Under the pieces are notes generated by a model. That model did no database searches. It saw only the letters and a program-made list of their open reading frames with translations, and was not told the DNA's origin. Of a DNA stretch of 64,000 nt, positions 8,545 to 17,540 are shown piece after piece (position 1 is the first letter of the stretch; every line of letters begins with the position of its first letter). Both the position numbers and the translations under genes were made by a program. This DNA is from Porphyridium purpureum (taxonomy: Eukaryota; Rhodophyta; Bangiophyceae; Porphyridiales; Porphyridiaceae), in contig VRMN01000018.1 in NCBI GenBank assembly GCA_008690995.1, forward strand, positions 107,001 to 171,000, written 5' to 3'.

Positions 8545-9651
8545 TCAGTCTCTGCTCCGAGCAACGAAGAAGTGTGCAGCAGCCTTCTCAACAGGGGCCA
8601 GAACGTACCTATTCTGGAATGGGAAATACAGGTCACTGATCTGAGCGGGTCTCGCAAACGACTCGTCGTCTGACATGACGACTGTGCAGACCTGGCTTCC
8701 CGTTTCAAGTCCACTGACCATGCGTTGTCCGCCTGGAATGGAGGTGGTCAGCACGTGTCCATCTTCGTCTTGAATTTCAATCGCTACTCTACGATGCAAA
8801 CAAATGGAATCGTGCGTGCTGGTCCGGTTAGCAATAGGTTCATCTTCCTTTCGTTTCACCTGGTTGTTCTTTTTAACAAGCACATGTCTCGCAGCAGAAA
8901 GCGAAAAACTGTGCAGAAGAAGAAACGAAATAAATGGTGGGAGAAACGAGCCGTGACGCATGTCACAAGAGGGCCGCTCAGCTTACCTGTCCGGATACCG
9001 TTTCGACGGCTCGAGGTGCACGGACGTCAACGTGCCGACGAAGAGCGCCATGTACGCATACGCGCGCATGGCTGAGTTTTGCTTGATCGCCCGGCCTACT
9101 GGGCTCCACAGCGGATAAAGAAATACTGCTGCAGCAAGCAGTTTGCCCAGCCGTTGGGCGCCAAAGATGTAAGCCAGTCCGTAGGTGAGAACAGCCTTGA
9201 GTGCCTGAAGAGCTATCTGCACAAGCAACAAAGAGGGCGATTGCCAGAACACCGTGGCGGTACCGTCTGGCTCGTTTGAGGAAGACGCAGCGCAGACGCC
9301 AACCTGTTCGAGCGTCGGCCACACGGGCATCACGACTCCCTGAGCTGCTGGTCCCAGCAGGACATATTTTGCGTTCCACGCGGGTGTCCTGCAGCCCACG
9401 GATACCGTCGACGAAGTTCTGGAAGGCCTGTGCAAGTGGACGCAGCGCTTTCGCCAGTACTGCGTGCGGCCACTTGCGCTGGCTCTGAATGCGGACGATC
9501 TGTCGCGATGAGTCTCAGCGCCACACCACCATTCTTTGCGCTCATTCACGCGACCTCTCGCGTGTGTTACGAACGGCTGCCACCCGCCTCCATTCACCCA
9601 CAACACATGGCCCCTGTGTTGCATCTCCGATCCCACACTTTGTGTCTCCAT
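8545..9651 (-). CDS. Conserved cyanobacterial/plastid membrane protein, two exons
   Basis: Exon 1 is 9651-8987 and exon 2 is 8908-8545, joined in phase to give about 342 residues. The joined product resembles a conserved membrane protein of cyanobacteria and plant plastids whose molecular role is unclear. It has a hydrophobic pair (LLVQIALQALKAVLTYGL; LLAAAVFLYPLWSPVGRAI), then AMRAYAYMALFVGTL. After the splice junction come a beta-rich soluble part (VAIEIQDEDGHVLTTSIPGG) and the characteristic VVMSDDESFARPAQISDLYFP. The first ~110 residues are Arg/Ser-rich and fit a plastid leader. The match to the family spans the splice, which supports the intron. ATG at 9651 is the first in frame. Confidence 0.7.
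8909..8986 (-). other. Spliceosomal intron, 78 nt
   Basis: On the minus strand the donor is CAG|GTAAGC and the acceptor follows a pyrimidine-rich run ending CTTCTGCACAG. Without removal the upstream frame stops three bases into the intron. Removing it keeps phase 2 and joins two segments that both match one conserved plastid family. It is the only well-supported intron in the window. Confidence 0.8.
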
Positions 9652-10419
9652 CTTCTGCGTTCTTCTTGCGACTCACGCTCACACACGCTCATCAACTCCC
9701 ATGCGCAGGTCCCAATGACTTCATACTAAAACGGACCCCTTTCTGATACACTTTTGAGTCGAGAAGGAAAAGTGCACGGATGGAAGTCGAGACCGCCATG
9801 GTCCAAGCAAGGGTGGCGGGAAATGCAGACTGCCTCAGTCGAGCAATCGGGTGACAGCGTGTCGCCTGGCCTTTGAAGAACGTGGAAAACCCTCAGTTCC
9901 GCAGGCTCAACACAGCGGGACACTTGCGAGAGTGTCGTGTACGCACGTGGGTGCCTTTTGCACCGGGCGTTCCTGGCACACAATGTGCGAGGTTTATCCC
10001 CTCGACTAGAGGTCTCTTCTTCCTCTGCTTGCTTGGAACTACGAGAAATCTGGAGTGGCCCAACGTGTGTCACGAGAAGATAGAAGGGAAGAAAACAGAC
10101 TCCCGTGTAGAAGGCGTGCGGCGTCTCGAAGCACCAGTCGACACATCGTCTTCGTAGCGGCGCAGCCCAGCAGACCAGGACTCGTTGCAGAAAGCCGAAA
10201 GCCGGCCACGTTAGACGAAATACAGACGTCCGTCTTTTTTTTCTGACAGCGCCAGCGAAACGTTCTCGATGTGAAATGAGACGAGCGCGGGTAATACGCG
10301 CAGTGCGCCAATGCCCACGGGGCTACGTACGGACAGCGCCGGTGCCTTGTGCCCTCGTCCCCACGCATGCGCTGTCGTTCATGACGCGCGCGCATGTCGC
10401 AGCGGTGTGTCAACCATCA

Positions 10420-10498
10420 GTGTACCTACAGACTGAACACTCAAGTACAGTCACGGCGGTGCAGCGCGACACCGAATGAGGTACAGTGTGTGTACTGT
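10420..10498. promoter_or_regulatory. Cluster of GTAC elements
   Basis: Contains GTGTACCTAC (10420-10429), GTACAG (10445-10450), AGGTACAG (10479-10486) and TGTACTGT (10491-10498). The last two form a loose inverted pair (ACAGT-N6-ACTGT). These match the half-site that recurs in other intergenic regions of the window. Confidence 0.45.
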
Positions 10499-11118
10499 GT
10501 GATTTTATGCTTGAGCCGCCGCGGTTGCGTGGCGAGAATAAAAAGTCGCCGAACGTGACTTGGAAAGGAGGGAGAGGCCACTGTCGGAAGAGAAACAGGA
10601 CGCACGCACGACGACGGACGTGCGCGTGTGTATGAGTGAGTGTGAGTGTGAGTGCATTGGAACGCGTGTGGTGGAAGCACACAACAGCAGCACAGACGAA
10701 TCTTGCACGCGTGGCCCCGCCGCTTGCAGCACGTGCGGGGAATCTAAGGGTGTTTCGGCCAGACGGACACACGGACACCCGGACTAATAGATACAAGGAC
10801 ACCCGGAATCGGCGCGCGCTTGCTACCTTGTCGCTCTCGCTCTGTCATCGCACGATCGCGCCTCCACTTTGTGTGCGCTGGGCGCGGCGGTGGTTGTCGG
10901 CGCGCAGGTTGCGTGTGAATAAAGCGCGCACGCGTTGGGACGGGAAGGGAGAAGGGCGAAGCACAGGATCGGATTAATTGGCGGCTGCGTGGTGGGCTGG
11001 GGTGAGTTGCGCGCGCGACTGTGCACGCGGTGGTTTGACGGTCGAGGGGCGTTGCGCCGAGCCGCTTACGGGTGGGACGCGTGGAAGAACGAGGAGGAGA
11101 AGGGAAAGGGGGTGCGAG

Positions 11119-11126
11119 TATAAAAG
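11119..11126 (+). promoter_or_regulatory. TATA-like box TATAAAAG for the ODC gene
   Basis: A canonical-looking TATAAAAG lies 86 bp before the ODC ATG in GC-rich sequence. Position and sequence fit a TATA box with a short 5' UTR. No transcription start has been seen. Confidence 0.4.
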
Positions 11127-11204
11127 CGAAGGGGGTGTGTCGATTGTGGTGGACGGGGCGGCGGGTGTGGAGCGCAAAGACGCGGGCAGGCCAACGGCAG
11201 GATA

Positions 11205-13001
11205 ATGACGAGTGAAGATGGGTCTCTATCTGTCTTGTCGTCGTCGTTGCCGCGCGACTCTGACGCGGTGCGCTTTATGCAGTCGGCGACGAGCCCAAGC
11301 GACGCCGCAGCTGTGCCATCGGTAGCTTTTGCGGTTCCGGTCGCAGTTCCTGGGCGAGCCGCTGAGGACCGCGGGGAGGGAAAGGAAGAGGAAGAGGCGA
11401 ATGTGTTGGACGACCGCACAGTGTCGGTCGTGCATATTGAAAGTGTCATTGCCGAGCCCCAGGGGGGTTCCACGCCGCCGCAGTATGAGTTTGTCATGTC
11501 CATTGTGGAGAGAGACGTCGACAAAATGGCACCCTTCTCGCCCATGCTGACGCCAGGCACGCCGGGCGCGAACGCGCGTCTCATCGACGCGCAGGCAACG
11601 CTCATGACAGAGGAGCTCATGCACGACTCGTTTCTGCTGGACTTGCCCGAGAAAAGTATCGAGTCACGCCTCGTGAAGGTACGGCAGGAGCTCGGGGCCG
11701 ACTTTGAAATCAAAGAGTGCGACAAGGCGCAGGCCATCGAAGACTTGCTTGAGAACGAGTTTTCGTCGACGAAGCAGGAGGCGAGCGCGTTTTACCTGAT
11801 GGACTTGGGCACAGTTGTGCGCAAGTACGAGCAGTGGGTGCATCTTTTGCCGAACGTTAAGCCCTTTTACGCAGTCAAGGCGAATCCTTTGCCCGCAATG
11901 GTCCGCACGTGCAAGGCCGTGGGGACAGGCTTTGACTGCGCGTCGCAGAACGAGCTGGAGCAGGTTCTCGAGCTCGGCGTCGATCCGGAAAACATCATTT
12001 TTGCAAATCCTTGCAAGATGAAGGCGCACATTCTGTACGCCAAGAAGCACAACGTGCGAAAGATGACCTTTGACAACGAGGCCGAGTTGCAGAAGATCCA
12101 CGAAAATTACCCGGAGGCCGAACTAATCCTACGCCTGCTGCCCCCGGATGCTTCATCGGCTGTGTGCAACTTTGGAAGCAAATTTGGCGCCGACAAGAAG
12201 ATGACCAAGCGTCTGTTGAAGCAGGCAAGGAAGCTAGGCGCGAATGTTTGTGGCGTAAGTTTCCATGTCGGGTCCGGATGCTGGGACCCCAACGCGTACA
12301 CGCTCGCCATGGAGCTTGCGTACAGTGTCTGTATGCAAGCGGAGAACGAGTACGGGTTCAAAATGAAAATTGTTGACATTGGTGGCGGCTACCCGGCGGC
12401 TGACAACCTGACAGACTCGATTTCCTTCCCGACCATTGCAGAGGTGCTGAACAAGTCGATTCAGAAATTGTTTCCGCCGGAGTCCGGGATTCAGATCATC
12501 GGTGAGCCTGGCCGCTATCTCTGCGGCGAGGCCGTTGTGCTCGCCGTGAGTGTGATTGCGAAACGAACAAGAGTGCCGGCGGAATCGACAGTGTACTCGG
12601 AGAATCCGGACGACGCTGACGATGACAGTGACGAGAATGATGACAAGGAGAAGCAAGACGATGACGAAGAGGAAGAGCAGATCCTCTACTACCTCTCGGA
12701 TGGTGTGTATGGGAGCTTCAACAATGTCATGTTTGACCATCAGAACCCGGTGCCGCACGTGACAGGCGCTGCTGCCGTGGCCGCGGCCGCTAGTGCGCTG
12801 AGCTCGGGTGCGAAGAAGAGCACGCTGTTTGGTCCAACGTGCGACTCGATTGATGTGATCTGCCGCGACGTGACGCTCCCTGAGCTTGAAGTGGGTTCGT
12901 GGCTCTACTTCTTGAACATGGGTGCGTACACTATTGCGGCTGCGAGCAGCTTTAACGGCTTCACGCCGCCAAACTGCAAGTACATTATTACCCCAGGTTA
13001 A
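11205..13001 (+). CDS. Ornithine decarboxylase (group IV PLP decarboxylase)
   Basis: Decarboxylates ornithine to putrescine, the first step of polyamine synthesis, probably in the cytosol. The PLP lysine is K225 in FYAVKANP. The pyridoxal-phosphate-binding motifs VDIGGGYP and IGEPGRYL are present. The active-site cysteine is C546 in GPTCDSIDVI, which marks ornithine rather than lysine/arginine specificity. The 598-residue length exceeds the usual 430-460. It has a ~170-residue N-terminal extension without recognised domain, and an acidic Asp/Glu-rich insertion (about residues 465-487) between the two beta-barrel strands before LSDGVYGSFNN. An Ala-rich insertion follows near 520. ATG 11205 is the first in frame. 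No antizyme gene is in the window. Confidence 0.93.
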   Translation: MTSEDGSLSVLSSSLPRDSDAVRFMQSATSPSDAAAVPSVAFAVPVAVPGRAAEDRGEGKEEEEANVLDDRTVSVVHIESVIAEPQGGSTPPQYEFVMSIVERDVDKMAPFSPMLTPGTPGANARLIDAQATLMTEELMHDSFLLDLPEKSIESRLVKVRQELGADFEIKECDKAQAIEDLLENEFSSTKQEASAFYLMDLGTVVRKYEQWVHLLPNVKPFYAVKANPLPAMVRTCKAVGTGFDCASQNELEQVLELGVDPENIIFANPCKMKAHILYAKKHNVRKMTFDNEAELQKIHENYPEAELILRLLPPDASSAVCNFGSKFGADKKMTKRLLKQARKLGANVCGVSFHVGSGCWDPNAYTLAMELAYSVCMQAENEYGFKMKIVDIGGGYPAADNLTDSISFPTIAEVLNKSIQKLFPPESGIQIIGEPGRYLCGEAVVLAVSVIAKRTRVPAESTVYSENPDDADDDSDENDDKEKQDDDEEEEQILYYLSDGVYGSFNNVMFDHQNPVPHVTGAAAVAAAASALSSGAKKSTLFGPTCDSIDVICRDVTLPELEVGSWLYFLNMGAYTIAAASSFNGFTPPNCKYIITPG

Positions 13002-13179
13002 AATTGATCTCTCTGGTCGTTTGAAGCCAGTTGGAGGCGTGTAGCGTAGACCATGGACTTCATTGTGAGCGTCAGGACGTTCAAGGACACACCTTTCGCC
13101 TTTAGGGCGTAGACCAAGTCATTCGTAATATAATAAACCCAGCATGTGGATAACCTTACGGTGCGCTTGACCAACTTGC

Positions 13180-14625
13180 TCACGGAGGGATGAATTTCTG
13201 TGTGAAGAGGACGCCAAGGAAGCACACTGCCGCGAACAGAAAATTCACGCTCCCAACGCCCAGCCGCTGAACAAGCGGAAGAAATGCAAGTCCGAGTGCA
13301 AAATTGAACAGCCAGTGGGACGCAAAGCCTAATGACGTGCCTTGAGAGCGCCACGAGCGCGGAAACAGCTCAGGCAACACGATCTGAGGCACGGGCCCAC
13401 ACCCGAAGGCAAAGCTCACCACATAAGCGAGCGTGCCAAGCACAGACAGTGGGCCCCGTACATCCATCAACGCGCTGCTTGTATTCGCGGCGCCGAGCAG
13501 GACCAGCGAAACAAACATACCGGCAAAGCTTATGCTCAGCATGGTCCGCTTACCGAACGCACCGATCAAATTGCCTGCCAGTAAGGTACCACCAATGTTG
13601 CTTGCATTCACCACGACGGAAGCCAGCGCAGTGCTCTGGATCCCAGCCTCGCGAAAGATCGAAGACGAAAAGAACACGACTGCATTGATCCCACTCCACT
13701 GCTGCAAGGCAAAAAGAGCAATGCCTACCGTAGCTGGCTGCCAATTCCCTTTCAAGCCCTGCATCCACGAAACACTTTCCTTCCCTGAGACCCCGGTTTC
13801 GGTGCCGGGGGATTCTCGTGCCATATCGTATGCATGTGTCGGGGCGCCGCTGTCAAAGAGGAAGATTCCGAGCGCCTGCAGCACCACAGGAATTGCGCTG
13901 AGCCCAAACATGGTTCGCCACCAGCTTGGATGCGCTGCGATTGGGATCGCCGCCACTAGCGCGGCTACAATGCCGATGTTGATGAAGACTTGGATGTAGC
14001 TCCCAATTCTGGCCTTGAGCTCGGCGGGCGCGTTCTCAGCCACGTACAAGGGTGTCAGCACTGAAGTGACGCCAATCCCGACTCCAGACAGCAGGCGACC
14101 TGCCAAGAGTTGAGACGGAGTCACGGCGGCCGCGCACAGGCATGCGGCAGCAAACAGCTTGAAAGAATTGAAAATGATCGCTTTGCGCAGCCCGTACCGC
14201 TCCACCAACGCGCCGGCACCCAGCGAACCAAGCAAGGCGCCCAGGAGTGCGCTGCTCACCACATATCCTTTCATCAACGCGTCACTCTGGAAGCCAAACT
14301 CGATGCTCATCGCATCGAGCGCACCATTCACCACGGCCAAGTGGTACCCGAACACAAAGGAACCCAGCAAGCTCGCTCCAATGGCGAACAACGATGAGCC
14401 AACGCTGCCGGCCCCGGCACCCGCCGAACCGCTGCTGAATTCCATGTCTCCTGCCAACTTGCCTTGGTCCTCGCGTGGCGCTGGCGTTGACATGCTCACC
14501 ACGCGTTCGCGGCGCAGGGCATGGGGAGCGGTTCGAGCGCAACAACGCACTTGCTGGGCATTCCTGTGCCCGAGAGACACGGTAAGGGCCGACGGGAAAG
14601 CGAACGCAGCGGCCGGATGTCTCAT
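13180..14625 (-). CDS. Plastid glucose transporter (pGlcT)-like MFS sugar carrier
   Basis: The 481-residue MFS protein is closest in pattern to the plant plastid-envelope glucose transporter. Motifs: FGYHLAVVNGALD (helix 1), GRLLSGVGIGVTSVLTPLYVAENAP, HPSWWRTMFGL, QQWSGINAVVFFSSSIF and FGCGPVPQIVLPELFPRSWR. The N-terminal ~55 residues (MRHPAAAFAFPSAL onward, Ser/Arg-rich, acid-free, Phe near the start) fit a plastid transit peptide. Two family hallmarks are missing. The PESPRW box after helix 6 is replaced by a short loop containing DSGAPTHAY. The protein ends at KFIPP, without the PETKGR tail. The gene lies 82 bp after GrpE on the same strand and converges with ODC. Confidence 0.85.
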   Translation of the reverse strand: MRHPAAAFAFPSALTVSLGHRNAQQVRCCARTAPHALRRERVVSMSTPAPREDQGKLAGDMEFSSGSAGAGAGSVGSSLFAIGASLLGSFVFGYHLAVVNGALDAMSIEFGFQSDALMKGYVVSSALLGALLGSLGAGALVERYGLRKAIIFNSFKLFAAACLCAAAVTPSQLLAGRLLSGVGIGVTSVLTPLYVAENAPAELKARIGSYIQVFINIGIVAALVAAIPIAAHPSWWRTMFGLSAIPVVLQALGIFLFDSGAPTHAYDMARESPGTETGVSGKESVSWMQGLKGNWQPATVGIALFALQQWSGINAVVFFSSSIFREAGIQSTALASVVVNASNIGGTLLAGNLIGAFGKRTMLSISFAGMFVSLVLLGAANTSSALMDVRGPLSVLGTLAYVVSFAFGCGPVPQIVLPELFPRSWRSQGTSLGFASHWLFNFALGLAFLPLVQRLGVGSVNFLFAAVCFLGVLFTQKFIPP

Positions 14626-14707
14626 TTGTGTCTCAATCCGAGTTCTGAGACCACCCGATCCTCACATCCTGCTGCGAGGTGAGCTGGAGAAAACAGGCAT
14701 TTCTTAT

Positions 14708-15598
14708 TTACTGTTTACCCATGCTAACCACTACCATCGCTGGCCTCACGACGAGATCACCGAGTTTGTAGCCGCGCTTCATTTGCGCAGATACGATGCC
14801 TTCCTCGTACTCGTCGCTGGGCTGCTGTGTGATAGCTTCCATCACGTTTGGATCGAACTCGACGCCCACGGCCTCGACCGGTTCAACCTTGAGCTTGACG
14901 AGTACATCTAGTAACTGCTTGTTAAGAGCCTTGTAGCTCTTCATGATCGACTCTTCGCCTTCCGTTTTCGGTGCCAACGCCGTTTCGGCAAGCTCAAAAT
15001 TATCCAGCACAGTGAGCAGACTCTTGAGCACCGTGACGGTGGCGCGGTTTCCTGAGTCTGTCAGATCGGCAGCAGTCCGGCGCCGAAAGTTCTCAAAGTC
15101 GGCAGCCAGTCGCAGATACGACTCCTTCTCATTCTTGAGCGCGGCTTCCATCTTTTCCGTCGCCGCCCGCTCTTCGGCCAATTCCTTCTGCAGCACCTCG
15201 AGCTTTTTGCGCAGGAACTCGGGAGAATTGAGCAGGGCATCCACGCCGTCGGCCACGTCCTCCTCCCCCACACTTGACGCATCCTCCTCTTGTCCGCCCT
15301 CGTCGACCTTGTCCTCTTCTCCGACCTCCTCAGCCGCCTCCCTGGCTGCCTCCTGGTCCTCCTTTGCCATTCTCAGCGCAAAGCCCGCTGGCCCACGCGC
15401 GCGTTCCGCGTGCGCCGCCACGCATGCCATCCGCCCGCAGTACGCACACAGCCTCACCGCGCGCGAAACCCCCAGCGCTCTCTGCGCTACACCACATCGA
15501 CCAGGCCTCGCGGCCGCAGCACACGCAGACACACCGCCATGTCCTCCAGACACCAGCTGCCCCACCGTGCTACTCACTGAAAACCCAAGCCCTTCCAT
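14708..15598 (-). CDS. GrpE nucleotide exchange factor, plastid type
   Basis: Releases ADP from DnaK/HSP70, most likely in the plastid stroma. The 296-residue product has a leader of about 80 residues beginning MEGLGFSVSST (Phe near the N-terminus, few acids). An acidic stretch follows, then the long GrpE coiled coil with YLRLAADFENFRRRT. The head domain contains LLTVLDNFELAETAL, VEFDPNVMEAI and the terminal VVRPAMVVVS. All key GrpE landmarks are present. The first ATG in frame is at 15598. The open frame continues upstream without another ATG. The stop codon is only 82 bp from the glucose-transporter start on the same strand. Confidence 0.93.
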   Translation of the reverse strand: MEGLGFSVSSTVGQLVSGGHGGVSACAAAARPGRCGVAQRALGVSRAVRLCAYCGRMACVAAHAERARGPAGFALRMAKEDQEAAREAAEEVGEEDKVDEGGQEEDASSVGEEDVADGVDALLNSPEFLRKKLEVLQKELAEERAATEKMEAALKNEKESYLRLAADFENFRRRTAADLTDSGNRATVTVLKSLLTVLDNFELAETALAPKTEGEESIMKSYKALNKQLLDVLVKLKVEPVEAVGVEFDPNVMEAITQQPSDEYEEGIVSAQMKRGYKLGDLVVRPAMVVVSMGKQ

Positions 15599-15678
15599 TG
15601 CTCTTGCTTCACGCCACCCGCAGACCACCCACTACGCGCCTGTCTACCTAACCTAATCTAGCCTAGCCTCGACTCCCG

Positions 15679-16281
15679 TCACGCTCTCTCACAAGCACAC
15701 GCACACAAGCACACACCGCCCCCGATCCCGTCGTCGTCCACATCCACGCGCTCATCCTGTCCCCGTCTTTGCCCTTGTTGTCCCTTCCCTACACGCCCCA
15801 GCCGCCTTTCGCTCAATTTCTGGAAAACTCGTCCTTGGTCTGAACCCTCAATCTGACTGGGTCGGAACACCGCGTAACCCTCGATATAACCCACGCGCTC
15901 GATACTGTACCTGCAACATCCTGTCCGTCCGCCCGTCGCAACGTCAGTCTCTGCCGCGACGTTTTCGGTCGTGCCGGTGATGCTGAAGGGTCGGAAGGTC
16001 AGCAAGCTGAATGCGTTGCGACTGAGCGCTCGGCAGCGCCAAGGAAGGCTGCCGATTGGCTCGTTCAAATGCTGCACTCGCATGATAGGCTGTGATGGCT
16101 CGCTGATCCATCGTCTCTGGCGTGCGAACTCTGGAATCCGGCATGACGCGCTGAGTAAATGGGAGAAGAGCCTCGTCATACAAATCAATTGGTCGTGCTC
16201 TCCGTAATTTAGTGATGCAGTGAGTGTCTCCGTCTTGGCGGACCGTCTCAAAGAGATTGGTTGCAACTTTCCCCGTCTCAT
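15679..16281 (-). CDS. Doubtful hypothetical ORF
   Basis: A 200-codon frame with an ATG lies between GrpE and RPC11 on the same strand. The product is Arg-rich without recognisable domains. Its C-terminus runs through low-complexity DNA that probably belongs to the GrpE 5' region. It may be spurious or part of a leader region. A CTGTACCT element lies inside it (15905-15912), which argues for non-coding DNA. Confidence 0.18.
   Translation of the reverse strand: MRRGKLQPISLRRSAKTETLTASLNYGEHDQLICMTRLFSHLLSASCRIPEFARQRRWISEPSQPIMRVQHLNEPIGSLPWRCRALSRNAFSLLTFRPFSITGTTENVAAETDVATGGRTGCCRYSIERVGYIEGYAVFRPSQIEGSDQGRVFQKLSERRLGRVGKGQQGQRRGQDERVDVDDDGIGGGVCLCACACERA
15905..15912 (+). promoter_or_regulatory. 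CTGTACCT element
   Basis: One exact copy of the recurrent GTAC-centred octamer, 307 bp upstream of the GrpE ATG. Its role is inferred from recurrence only. Confidence 0.35.
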
Positions 16282-16385
16282 CGTCCGCTCAAGTCAATAT
16301 TCTTTGCGGGACGGAGAACAGAACAACGTTCATTGTCGTCGGCGCGACACAGGAGAGCGCGGCGCACGAAAGCACGGCGTCCCCA

Positions 16386-16715
16386 TTAGTTTTCTTTCCA
16401 CTGGTTTGCGCATGCCGAGTTTGCACAGCGGTAAAATGTCGTCGCGGGCTCGTCTGCGGAGCGTGTTTGCATCTGGAAAAAATACGCCATGCCGTGCGAG
16501 CACTTTGGGCAGTTGGTCTGCGTTGAGTCCGCAAGCTCCCACCGGCTTTCACCGCCCATCACGTCATCCACTTCTTTGTGCTTGAGGCCAGAGACCTCCT
16601 TGAGGATGCTGCCGTTCACAGCGTGCACGTACGGACACGTGCGACAAAAGAATTGCACGCCGGTGTCGCAGGTCTCGACAAACAGTAGCGTTCCACACAA
16701 CGGACAAAAGTGCAT
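16386..16715 (-). CDS. RNA polymerase III subunit RPC10 (yeast RPC11 / human POLR3K)
   Basis: Small Pol III subunit needed for RNA cleavage, termination and reinitiation. The 109-residue protein has an N-terminal zinc ribbon (HFCPLCGTLL ... FCRTCPY). A C-terminal TFIIS-like ribbon follows: CPKCSHGMAYFFQMQTRSAD, then EPATTFYRCANSAC. The acidic RSADE hairpin that reaches the active site is intact. Length matches the family (108 in human). The ATG at 16715 is followed at once by the first zinc motif. It is divergent from the Nudix gene, with 200 bp between start codons. Confidence 0.95.
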   Translation of the reverse strand: MHFCPLCGTLLFVETCDTGVQFFCRTCPYVHAVNGSILKEVSGLKHKEVDDVMGGESRWELADSTQTNCPKCSHGMAYFFQMQTRSADEPATTFYRCANSACANQWKEN

Positions 16716-16915
16716 GGCTGCGCCAAGATCAAGGAGCCACTTTCACCCGTAGACCGAGCGGCCGTGAGCGCCGATCTACTCGCGGACGCCGTTCGCGCAG
16801 CTTTTCCCTCTCTCTTGTTGATCCGTCGTCCGCGAGGAGAAGTCCGAGAGCCGGGTTGTGGAACGGCGCAGGAGCCGCAACGACCACCGATCGCGTTGCT
16901 GAGCCAACGGCATCG

Positions 16916-17434
16916 ATGGCATTTGTGACTGGGTGCGTGACGGCACGAGCGCGGGCTGGGCGCGGACAGCGGATCCTGTCACGGTGCAGCGCTATGAAAA
17001 TTGTTCATGCTGTAGCCGGCGTTCTCGTGCGAAGTGCGGATCACAAGTTGCTCTTGGCGCAGCGGCCAGCTGATGCGAAAAGCATGCCGCTTCTTTGGGA
17101 GTTTCCTGGAGGAAAGATGGAGGATGGAGAGACGCCTGAGCAGGCACTAGCGAGGGAACTGGACGAAGAGCTGGGGATCACCGTGGACCCTCTCAAGCTC
17201 GCCGTGGTCGGGTACGCGTCGCATTCGTACAATCGAACGGACAAGCCGTTCCACCTGTGCATGCCGTTGTACGCAGTTCACGAGTGGCAGGGTATTCCGA
17301 GTTCTAAGATAGGGCAGAACCTTGAGTGGGTATCTGAGGATGCATTGGAGCAATATGACATGCCGGCAGCCGACATTCCGCTCATTGCATTCATCCGCAG
17401 GTACTTGAACGCTGAGTACCACCCGCGCGAGTGA
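16916..17434 (+). CDS. Nudix (MutT-type) hydrolase with organelle-type leader
   Basis: Probable 8-oxo-dGTP or related nucleotide pyrophosphohydrolase. The Nudix box is complete (GGKMEDGETPEQALARELDE followed by ELGI). It is preceded by the MutT-like strand VLVRSADHKLLLAQRP and PLLWEFPGG. The protein has 172 residues. The first in-frame ATG, at 16916, gives MAFVTGCVTARARAGRGQR, an Arg-rich, acid-free leader with an early Phe that suggests plastid import. Without the leader, Met28 (MKIVHAVAGVL) matches the usual MutT start. Its divergent partner is RPC11. Confidence 0.88.
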   Translation: MAFVTGCVTARARAGRGQRILSRCSAMKIVHAVAGVLVRSADHKLLLAQRPADAKSMPLLWEFPGGKMEDGETPEQALARELDEELGITVDPLKLAVVGYASHSYNRTDKPFHLCMPLYAVHEWQGIPSSKIGQNLEWVSEDALEQYDMPAADIPLIAFIRRYLNAEYHPRE

Positions 17435-17540
17435 AAAACAAGTCTGCACTCGCATCTAAACATACATATACACATGCTGGTAGATCTGGCCTAGTGCCTA
17501 GGAAGAGATGGTAAACTTACACATGCTTGCAACATCCACA

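Larger units (their letters stand above)
9652..11204. other. 1.5 kb gene-free region upstream of ornithine decarboxylase
   Basis: This is one of the longest gaps in the window. Open frames here are low-complexity and lack protein-like features. It holds several GTAC elements (10420-10498), AT-rich spots and, close to the ODC start, a TATA-like TATAAAAG. A long 5' UTR or a non-coding RNA is possible but not shown. Confidence 0.4.

Noticed and set aside
8305-8673. 122-codon plus frame
   Set aside because: Overlaps exon 2 of the plastid membrane protein antisense and has no domain.
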